NCBI RefSeq assembly: GCF_009729075.1
Contig: NZ_VTGY01000011.1
Location: forward strand, 434,001-498,000
Source: Mycolicibacterium sp. CBMA 226
GTDB lineage: Bacteria > Actinomycetota > Actinomycetes > Mycobacteriales > Mycobacteriaceae
Reading direction: 5' to 3'
Length of the DNA: 64,000 bases
A program made the translations under genes and the position numbers. Each line of letters opens with the position of its first letter. Position 1 is the first letter of the stretch. A model generated the notes under the pieces. The model searched no databases. It saw only the letters and a program-made list of their open reading frames with translations, and was not told the DNA's origin. Of the stretch, positions 49,999 through 56,795 are shown in pieces.

Positions 49999-51239
49999 TG
50001 TCTTTGACCGAAATCCTCATCGACTTCCGCGAGCACTGGGTCATCTACTTCTCGATGCCGCTGGTGGCCGCGTTCGTCGGCTGGAGCACCAAGATCGTCG
50101 CGATGGAGATGATCTACCGGCCGCTCGAGTTCAAGGGAATCGGTCCCATCGGCTGGCAGGGCATCATCCCGCGGCGGGCCGGCAAGGTCGGCTCCACGAC
50201 CATCGAGCTACTCACTCAGAACCTGCTCAAACCCGAGGAACTGGTCTCCCGGATCGACGCCAAAGAGGCCGTCGAGGTGTTGCGTGAACCGCTGGCGGCG
50301 TCGATCAATGACATCGCCCGCGACGTCGCCGAGGAAATCCGTCCCGGGCTGTGGGACTCGCTGCCGGAGGCCGGGCGCCAGGCCATCCTGAACCGCATCC
50401 ACTCCCAGGCGCCGCGTATCACCGAGAAGATGCTGAACGAGATGCAGGCGGACCTGAGCCGGTTCGTCGACCTGCAGTTCCTCTCGGTCACCACACTGGT
50501 GCGCAACAAAGAGAAGCTCAACAAGCTGATGCGCGGCCTGTCCGACGACGCCATGGCGTTCGTCCGGCGCAGCGGCATCTACTTCGGTCTGATCATCGGT
50601 ACCGCCCAGATGTTCGTCTGGGCCATCTTCAAACTGCCGTGGATCATGCCGGCCTTCGGTTTCGGTATCGGCCTGGTGAGCGACTACATCGCGCTGAACA
50701 TGCTGTTCCGCCCCATCAAGCCCACGAAGTACCTGGGCTTCATCAAGTTCCAGGGGCTGCTGCACGCCCAGCGCGAGAAGATCACCGCGGACTACGCCCG
50801 CATCCTGGCCGAGGACCTGTTCGCGCCCGACATCCTGTTCGACGGCATCCTCAAGGGCCCGGGCGCCGACAAGCTGTTCTCCATGGTCGCCCGCGAGGTC
50901 GAGCTCGCGATCGACAACGAGGTCGGCGGGTTCACGGGCACCGTCGTGAAGTTCGCGGTCGGCACGTCGAAGTACAACGCGCTCAAGGACAGGGTCGTCG
51001 ACCTCGTCGTCGAGCGGCTGCCGTCTACGCTCCTGGACGCGCAGGACTACGCCATGAGCAAGATCGACCTCGAGAACACCATCATCTCGAAGATGAATCA
51101 GCTCACCAACGAGGAGTACGAGTCGATTCTGCGGCCGGTGTTCAAGGACGACGAACCGTTGATGGTCGCCATCGGTGCCATCCTCGGTGGCTGCGTCGGT
51201 GAGCTCCAGGTGCTGATGATCGAGTTCTTCACGCACTAA
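49998..51239 (+). CDS. DUF445-family membrane protein
   Basis: The 413-residue protein has an N-terminal hydrophobic helix (VIYFSMPLVAAFVGWSTKIV), MEMIYRPLEFKGIGPIGWQG and IIPRRAGKVGSTTIELLTQN, a middle hydrophobic pair (GLIIGTAQMFVWAIFKLPWI, MPAFGFGIGLVSDYIALNML) followed by FRPIKPTKYLGFIKFQGLLH, and a C-terminal helix (AIGAILGGCVGELQVLMIEF), the DUF445 pattern with its repeated MIYRP/MLFRP segments. Function is unknown in all species. The coupled upstream gene and its place after iniC suggest an envelope role. It ends 4 bases inside the convergent membrane-protein gene. Confidence 0.78.
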   Translation: MSLTEILIDFREHWVIYFSMPLVAAFVGWSTKIVAMEMIYRPLEFKGIGPIGWQGIIPRRAGKVGSTTIELLTQNLLKPEELVSRIDAKEAVEVLREPLAASINDIARDVAEEIRPGLWDSLPEAGRQAILNRIHSQAPRITEKMLNEMQADLSRFVDLQFLSVTTLVRNKEKLNKLMRGLSDDAMAFVRRSGIYFGLIIGTAQMFVWAIFKLPWIMPAFGFGIGLVSDYIALNMLFRPIKPTKYLGFIKFQGLLHAQREKITADYARILAEDLFAPDILFDGILKGPGADKLFSMVAREVELAIDNEVGGFTGTVVKFAVGTSKYNALKDRVVDLVVERLPSTLLDAQDYAMSKIDLENTIISKMNQLTNEEYESILRPVFKDDEPLMVAIGAILGGCVGELQVLMIEFFTH

Positions 51240-51631
51240 CGGCGCGGCTGCGGCAACACCGTGGTGTGCGGTCTCGACGTGAACGGGTAGGGCCAGCGCG
51301 GGTCGCTGGTCGTGTGGCTCTGGCGGGACTGCGTGATCGACGGGTCCGTCGTCGGTGTCGTGGTGCCCGTCGTGTCCGTCGTGAGCGGCATGTCGATGTC
51401 GGTCGTGGACGGCGGCGTCGTCGACGAGCTGGTTGATGAAGTGGTGGTCGTACTCGTTGCCTGCGGCGTCGTCGAGTTGTCGACGATGACGGGGCTCGGC
51501 GGCGGCGTCGGCTGGTCGTAGTGCCGCACCAGCCACGATCCCGTGAAATACAGCAATGCGAGCGCGGCGAGCGCGGCGATACTGGCGCCCACGAGGGGCG
51601 CGGTGCGCTCGTGCCACGGCCTCTCGGTCAT
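51236..51631 (-). CDS. Small single-span membrane protein with Thr-rich outer tail
   Basis: The 131-residue protein has one helix (about 12-32, LVGASIAALAALALLYFTGS) and a Thr/Ser/Pro-rich extracytoplasmic part (TTTTSSTSSSTTPPSTTDID and more). No family is recognised. ATG 51631 is the first base before the tandem repeat array. The tail resembles those of the Hsp70-like proteins and may be O-mannosylated. It overlaps the DUF445 gene by 4 bases at the 3' ends. Confidence 0.65.
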   Translation of the reverse strand: MTERPWHERTAPLVGASIAALAALALLYFTGSWLVRHYDQPTPPPSPVIVDNSTTPQATSTTTTSSTSSSTTPPSTTDIDMPLTTDTTGTTTPTTDPSITQSRQSHTTSDPRWPYPFTSRPHTTVLPQPRR

Positions 51632-51766
51632 GGCCGGTCAGCGTAGCTGAGGAATGACGGCCGGTCAGCGTAGCTGAGGAATGACCGCCGGTCAGCGCAG
51701 CTGGGGAATGACGGCCGGTCAGCGCAGCTGGGGAATGACGGCCGGTCAGCGTAGCTGGGGAATGAC
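51632..51766. repeat. 27-bp minisatellite, five copies, covering the 3' end of the LLM gene
   Basis: Five contiguous units of 27 bases start at 51632, 51659, 51686, 51713 and 51740, all versions of GGCCGGTCAGCGTAGCTGAG plus GAATGAC with one to three differences. On the minus strand each unit encodes VIPQLR followed by TGA, so the last codons and stop of the LLM oxidoreductase gene (51746) have been copied four more times into the gap upstream of the small membrane gene. The first two copies carry CTGAG and the last three CTGGG, which shows the order of duplication. Confidence 0.9.
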
Positions 51767-52675
51767 TTCCGTGCTGAAGAACTCGATGTGGTCGAGATCG
51801 GCCATGTCGAGCACCTGCAGGTAGATGCGTTCGACCCCGGCGGCGACGAACGGCGCCAGCTTGTCGACGATCTCCGTGGGCGTACCGACCGTGGGGGAGT
51901 TGCCACGCATCTCGTCGACCTCACGGCCGATGGCGGCGGCACGTCGCGCGATCTCCGCGTCGTCCTCGCCCGCGCACAGGACGAAAGCCGCCGAATAAGT
52001 GATGCTTTCGGGCGCCCGGCCGGCCGCGGCGACGGCCCCGCGCACGCGCCCGAACTGAGTGTTCAAGGTGTCGATGTCCACGAACGGGATGTTGAATTCG
52101 GAGGCGAACCGGGCGGCCAGCGCCGGGGTGCGCTTGGCGCCGCCGCCGCCGATGATTACCGGCGGGTGAGCCTGCGCCGGCTTGGGCAGGGCCGGTGAGT
52201 TCTTGACGGTGTAGTGCTTGCCGGCAAAGTCGAAGTGTTCGCCGACCGGGGTGTCCCAGAAGCCGGTGATGATCTGCAGTTGTTCTTCCAGCCGGTCGAA
52301 TCGTTCGCCCAAGCCTGGGAACGGGATGGCGTAGGCCTCGTGCTCTTCGGCGAACCATCCGGCGCCCAGGCCCAATTCCACACGGCCACCGCTCATTTCG
52401 TCGACCTGCGCGACGGCGATGGCGAGCGGGCCCGGGTAGCGGAACGTCGCGGAGGTGACCATGGTGCCGAGCCGGATGGTGCTCGTCTCGCGGGCGATGC
52501 CGCCGAGCGTCACCCAGGAGTCGGTGGGGCCGGGCAGCCCGTCGCCGGCCATGGCGAGGTAGTGGTCGGACCGGAAAAATGCGGAGTAGCCGAGACTTTC
52601 GGCGGCTTGCGCCACGGCAAGCTGGTCGGCGTAAGTGGCACCCTGCTGCGGTTCGACGAATACCCGGAAGTCCAT
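51746..52675 (-). CDS. LLM-class F420-dependent oxidoreductase
   Basis: The 309-residue TIM-barrel protein shows FFRSDHYLAMAGDGLPGPTD, GTMVTSATFRYPGPLAIAVA, RVELGLGAGWFAEEHEAYAI and PVIIGGGGAKRTPALAARFA, typical of LLM oxidoreductases in mycobacteria that use F420. The substrate is unknown. ATG 52675 gives MDFRVFVEPQQG; upstream extension is noncoding. The last codon lies in the fifth minisatellite copy. Confidence 0.85.
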   Translation of the reverse strand: MDFRVFVEPQQGATYADQLAVAQAAESLGYSAFFRSDHYLAMAGDGLPGPTDSWVTLGGIARETSTIRLGTMVTSATFRYPGPLAIAVAQVDEMSGGRVELGLGAGWFAEEHEAYAIPFPGLGERFDRLEEQLQIITGFWDTPVGEHFDFAGKHYTVKNSPALPKPAQAHPPVIIGGGGAKRTPALAARFASEFNIPFVDIDTLNTQFGRVRGAVAAAGRAPESITYSAAFVLCAGEDDAEIARRAAAIGREVDEMRGNSPTVGTPTEIVDKLAPFVAAGVERIYLQVLDMADLDHIEFFSTEVIPQLR

Positions 52676-52689
52676 GCCGCCCAGCCTAG

Positions 52690-53235
52690 TCAGAAAGCCC
52701 TCACACCCGCCGTCGAGACGAACATGCCGTGGCCCGTGCCGGCATTGGTGAAGCGGGTGCCCTCGGCCCCGGCGAGGATGGTCCAACCCACCGCCGAGTA
52801 TGTCTGATAATCCAGCGTGACCGTCGGGATGGCGCCGAGATTGCCCACCACCCAAGACAATTTGCCGTCAGCGGTAACCCGGACGCCGTTTGCGTTCTCC
52901 CCGTTGACCTTGGGTGGGTTGGTGAAGGCCGACTCGCAGTCGACTTCGGTCTTGCTCAGTTGGCACCGGGTCTGGCCGGACTTGGTCGCGACGAATACGT
53001 AGCCGTTCTGCGGAGCGAGTGCCTGTGCGTTGGGTGGCACGGCGCTGGGCACGGGGATCGGGCTCACCGGAACCGGGCGGATCGCCTTCTGCGACGGCGT
53101 CGGTGTGGTCGCGGCAGATGTTTCTCCGCTGGGCACCGCCGACTTCGGGCTTCCGGGGGTGGTGCTGTCGCAGCCAGCGAGCAGCGCGGCCGCCAGCACA
53201 GCGGTGGCAGACATGGTGAGCCGTGTGTGGTTCAT
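52690..53235 (-). CDS. lpqJ: Lipoprotein LpqJ-like
   Basis: The 181-residue protein has a lipoprotein signal with lipobox LLAGC (cysteine at about 22), a Pro/Thr/Ser linker, and a C-terminal beta domain with two cysteines (TRCQLSKTEVDCESAF). It is close in size to LpqJ (Rv0344c, 186 residues as I recall), which lies just downstream of iniC in M. tuberculosis. Here four genes are inserted between them. Function unknown. Confidence 0.82.
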   Translation of the reverse strand: MNHTRLTMSATAVLAAALLAGCDSTTPGSPKSAVPSGETSAATTPTPSQKAIRPVPVSPIPVPSAVPPNAQALAPQNGYVFVATKSGQTRCQLSKTEVDCESAFTNPPKVNGENANGVRVTADGKLSWVVGNLGAIPTVTLDYQTYSAVGWTILAGAEGTRFTNAGTGHGMFVSTAGVRAF

Positions 53236-53336
53236 CGGCCATCAGGCTACGGGAGATCTGATCGCGCTGATCCAGACCGCTGCCTCGGCGCGTCCTGCTG
53301 CCTAACGTCGATCTTCCGTAGTGAACAGAGGTGGCG

Positions 53337-54386
53337 ATGAGCAGTAAATACATATCCCCGCTCGGCGTGGTCGGCGTCGTCGCCATTGCGGTCGCCGGAG
53401 TTCTGATCGGGTTCAAGAACATTCACGGCTCGTCACCGGATGCGCTGCTGAACGTGTCGTACGACCCGACACGTGAGTTATACGCGGCGCTCGATCCGGC
53501 GTTCGTCACCCAGTACCGCAAGCAGGCCGGAGTCACCGTCGACATCACGCAGTCGCACGGCGGGTCCGGCCGGCAGGCGCGCAACGTCATCGACGGTACG
53601 TCGAAAGCCAGTGTGGTCTCCCTGGCACTGGTCAGTGACGTCGATAAGCTCGCCAAGCGTGGGCTGATCGCCAAGGACTGGCAGCACCGGTTGCCCAACA
53701 ACGCGGTCCCCTATACGTCGACCATCGTGTTCGTGGTCCGTAAGGACAACCCGAAGAACATCCACGACTGGCCCGATCTGGTCAAGGGTGATGTCTCGGT
53801 GGTGACCCCGGACCCCCACACCTCGGGCAACGGCAAGCTCAGTGTGCTGGCCGGGTGGGGTTCGGTGACGACCCGCGGTGGTTCGGAGGCAGCCGCCCAC
53901 GACTACCTGGCGGCGCTTTTCAAGCACGTCGCCGTCGCCGATGAGGGCGCGCGCGGCGCGGCCACCAGCTTCGCCGTGCAGAAGATCGGCGATGTGCACC
54001 TGACGTGGGAGAACGAAGCCATCCGGGAGGTAGCTGCGGCGCCCAATGAGCTGCAGATCGTGTATCCACCAGTGAGCATCAAGGCCGAACCCGCGGTGGC
54101 CTGGGTAGACGCGAACGTGGCCGGCAAGAAGACCGAGGCCTACGCGAAGGCCTACCTCGACTACCTGTTCACCGACCCGGCCCAGGAAGTGATCGCGCAG
54201 TACGGCTACCGCTCGATCAACCCGCAGATCCAGGCCAAGTACCGGGCGCAGTTGCCGGACATCTCGCTGTTCCCGGTGTCGGCGATTGCCAAGGACTGGG
54301 ACGACGCCGCCGAAAAGTTCTTCGGCGACAACGGAATCATCGACACCATTCATATCCCTGCACAGCGAACGGTGGTGGGATCGTGA
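53337..54386 (+). CDS. Sulfate-binding-like (Sbp) solute-binding protein
   Basis: The 349-residue protein carries the Sbp signature [16 protein letters not shown] and [15 protein letters not shown], with oxyanion-binding loops typical of sulfate/thiosulfate-binding proteins, and an N-terminal uncleaved-looking helix (about 9-27) without a lipobox. Such proteins normally serve an ABC importer, but no CysT/W/A genes follow; instead the stop overlaps a SulP transporter (GTGA). ATG 53337 has AGAGGTGG upstream, better than GTG 53331. Confidence 0.85.
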   Translation: MSSKYISPLGVVGVVAIAVAGVLIGFKNIHGSSPDALLNVSYDPTRELYAALDPAFVTQYRKQAGVTVDITQSHGGSGRQARNVIDGTSKASVVSLALVSDVDKLAKRGLIAKDWQHRLPNNAVPYTSTIVFVVRKDNPKNIHDWPDLVKGDVSVVTPDPHTSGNGKLSVLAGWGSVTTRGGSEAAAHDYLAALFKHVAVADEGARGAATSFAVQKIGDVHLTWENEAIREVAAAPNELQIVYPPVSIKAEPAVAWVDANVAGKKTEAYAKAYLDYLFTDPAQEVIAQYGYRSINPQIQAKYRAQLPDISLFPVSAIAKDWDDAAEKFFGDNGIIDTIHIPAQRTVVGS

Positions 54387-56140
54387 GCCTGCTTTCGAAC
54401 CTCAAACTCAACTACGACCGCACCCTCGCCCGGCGCGATCTCATCGCCGGCCTGACGGTCGCCGCCATCGCTCTTCCGCAGGGCATGGCCTATGCCCTGA
54501 TAGCGGGCGTCGACCCCAAATACGGTGTCTTCTCAGCCATCGTGGTGACGCTCATCGCGTCGATATTCGGTTCGTCGTCACACCTCATCAACGGACCCAC
54601 CAGCGCCATCTCATTGTTGGTGTTCAGCTCGTTGGCGTTCATCGATCCGGAGAACCGCACCGAACTCTTCGAGGCGCTGTTCGTGCTCGCGGTGCTGGTG
54701 GGCACCATCCAGATCCTGATCTCGGTGTTCAAACTCGGTGACCTGACCCGCTACATCTCCGAGTCGGTGATCGTCGGGTTCATGTTGGCCGCCGCGTTCC
54801 TGCTTGCCTTGGGACAGTTGGGAAATGCGGTCGGCGTCAAGGACCGCGGCAACGGCAACATGCAGGTGCTGTACCGCACCTACCTCACGCTGTTCCACGG
54901 CGACGCGATCAACTACCGGGCCGTGGTCCTGAGCGTCACGGCTGTCGTCGCCGCCGTCGTGCTCCGAAAGTTGGTGCAGCGCTTCGGCTGGCCGCAGATC
55001 GATATGCTTGCCGTGTTGGTCATCGCGGCTCTGATCGCCTACTTCTCGGGCTGGTCGACGCCCGGCCACGGAGGCAAGACCGCCGTGTCGATCACCGGAA
55101 AGATCCCCGCCAGCCTGCCCGACTTTCACATTCCCTCGGTGCATTGGGAGTGGCTGCCGCACCTGTCGCAGGGCGCGTTGGCGGTTGCTTTCATCGGCTT
55201 GATCGAGGCGCTGTCGATCGCGAAAGCCATTGCGCACCAGACACAGCAGAAGATCGACTACAACCGGCAGATTCTGGCGGAAGGGCTGGCCAACCTGACC
55301 GGTGGCTTCTTCCAGAGCCTGCCCGGTTCGGGCTCGCTGTCGCGGTCGGCCATCAACTTCCAGGCCGGCGCGGCCACGCGGTTCTCCGGCGTCGTCGCGT
55401 CGGCGACAGTCGCCGGCGCACTGCTGTTGTTCGCGCCGCTGTTGAGCTACATCCCGAAGGCGGCACTGGCCGGCCTGTTGCTGGTCACCGCGGTGCGTCT
55501 GGTCGACTTCCATCGACTGGTACACACGGTCAGAGCGTCGCGCTACGACGCCGGTTTGGTGATCGTCACGGCGATCACCGGCGTGGTCATCGATCTGGAC
55601 AAGGCAGTGCTGCTCGGCGTTGCCCTCTCGATCCTGCTGTTCGTGCCACGGGCCTCCAAGCTCAAGATCGCCGAGTTGGTGGTCACCCCTGAGCGCGTGG
55701 TCCGGGAACGCGTCGGCGATGAGCCCGACAATCCGGCCATCCTGATCTACGACATCGAAGGAGAGTTGTTCTTCGGTGCCGCACCGGAAATCGAGCACGC
55801 ACTGGACACCCTCACCGACCGGGTCAAGACCGAAGGGACCCAATTCGTGGTGCTCCGTCTCAAACGGACCCGCAACCTCGACGCGGTCGGTATCGAGCGC
55901 ATCGAGCGGTTCCTGCACGACCTGACCGAGCTGGGCGTGGCCGTCCTGCTGGCCGGCGTCCGGCCCGACACCCTGGACGTCCTGAGCAACGTCGGGCTGC
56001 GTGACTGGTTCCCGGACGAGCGCATCTTCCCGGAAGAGGAGAAGGAGTTCTCGGCAACGCTCAAGGCGGTCCGCTACGCGGAGTCACGGCTGGCGCCCAG
56101 TGGCGTCAGCAGCGGCGAGGAGCTGTACTACCTCGTCTGA
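54383..56140 (+). CDS. SulP-family anion transporter with STAS domain
   Basis: The 585-residue membrane protein has the SulP core ([77 protein letters not shown]) with about twelve helices and a cytoplasmic STAS domain (about 445-560, [20 protein letters not shown]). SulP proteins import sulfate, bicarbonate or other anions with H+ or Na+. It starts at GTG 54383, overlapping the Sbp stop by 4 bases, so both are translated together and likely work as a pair. Confidence 0.92.
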   Translation: MSLLSNLKLNYDRTLARRDLIAGLTVAAIALPQGMAYALIAGVDPKYGVFSAIVVTLIASIFGSSSHLINGPTSAISLLVFSSLAFIDPENRTELFEALFVLAVLVGTIQILISVFKLGDLTRYISESVIVGFMLAAAFLLALGQLGNAVGVKDRGNGNMQVLYRTYLTLFHGDAINYRAVVLSVTAVVAAVVLRKLVQRFGWPQIDMLAVLVIAALIAYFSGWSTPGHGGKTAVSITGKIPASLPDFHIPSVHWEWLPHLSQGALAVAFIGLIEALSIAKAIAHQTQQKIDYNRQILAEGLANLTGGFFQSLPGSGSLSRSAINFQAGAATRFSGVVASATVAGALLLFAPLLSYIPKAALAGLLLVTAVRLVDFHRLVHTVRASRYDAGLVIVTAITGVVIDLDKAVLLGVALSILLFVPRASKLKIAELVVTPERVVRERVGDEPDNPAILIYDIEGELFFGAAPEIEHALDTLTDRVKTEGTQFVVLRLKRTRNLDAVGIERIERFLHDLTELGVAVLLAGVRPDTLDVLSNVGLRDWFPDERIFPEEEKEFSATLKAVRYAESRLAPSGVSSGEELYYLV

Positions 56141-56145
56141 GGCGA

Positions 56146-56442
56146 CTACTGCGGCAGCAGCGGCGGACGGCAGATGTTGTTGATCGGGTCCCACCACGCA
56201 CCGTCACGGCAGTCCAGCGGCGTCGTCGAGACCGGCGGCCGGCAGCTGTTGATTTTGGGGTCCCACCAGCCACCGGGACAGTTCTGTACGAGCGGGGCCT
56301 GACACCGGTTCTGCACCGGATCCCACCAGGTGCCGTTGTCGCAGTCCGCATAGCTGACGGCCGGCGCAATCGCTGCGGTGATGGCCATGGGCGCCAAGGC
56401 GGCCGCGGCGATGACGGCGGCACGCTGCAGAGACTTGTGCAT
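56146..56442 (-). CDS. Small secreted protein with three WWDP repeats
   Basis: The 98-residue protein has a signal peptide (about 1-32, ending in SYA) and then three copies of a cysteine-flanked unit: CDNGTWWDPVQNRCQAP, CPGGWWDPKINSCRPP and CRDGAWWDPINNICRPP. Each unit holds two cysteines and WWDP, so three small disulfide loops with exposed tryptophans are likely. I know no named family; similar short repeats occur in mycobacterial secreted proteins. ATG 56442 has a GGGTGAAGG upstream. Confidence 0.7.
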   Translation of the reverse strand: MHKSLQRAAVIAAAALAPMAITAAIAPAVSYADCDNGTWWDPVQNRCQAPLVQNCPGGWWDPKINSCRPPVSTTPLDCRDGAWWDPINNICRPPLLPQ

Positions 56443-56461
56443 GCCTTCACCCTAAATGGGC

Positions 56462-56734
56462 TCAGTTACAAGGCAAATCACCCGGTGTGTAGTAGGGCAC
56501 CCCGGCCGGGGTGTAGCACGGCGGCCGGCCTGCCGCGGCTTGGGCGGCTGCGTCCTCGGGGGCCGCGACCGCCGCGGCCACCGCCGCGTCGCCGGCGACG
56601 TTGGTGCATCCGCCGGCACTGACGTGGCGGCCGCCGACGTTGGCGCACACATCGGCGTGGGTGACAGGCGTACTGACGGCCGGTACGGCCGCGGACGCGA
56701 ACAGGAACATCACTGCAGCTGCGGACTTCTTCAT
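56462..56734 (-). CDS. Small secreted Cys-containing protein
   Basis: A 90-residue protein with signal peptide (KKSAAAVMFLFASAAVPAVS), four cysteines (DVCANVGGRHVSAGGCTNVA and RPPCYTP, DLPCN) and an Ala-rich middle. The N-terminal ANVGGRHVSAGGC looks like the start of a mycobacterial secreted-protein motif. ATG 56734 lies in the otherwise longer open frame. It is arranged in tandem with the WWDP protein, which starts 20 bases further, so both may be co-transcribed. Confidence 0.6.
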   Translation of the reverse strand: MKKSAAAVMFLFASAAVPAVSTPVTHADVCANVGGRHVSAGGCTNVAGDAAVAAAVAAPEDAAAQAAAGRPPCYTPAGVPYYTPGDLPCN

Positions 56735-56795
56735 GTTTCCAACTTCCGTAGGCCCGACCCTGCGACAGATTATTGACGAATTAGTCAGGCCAGTC

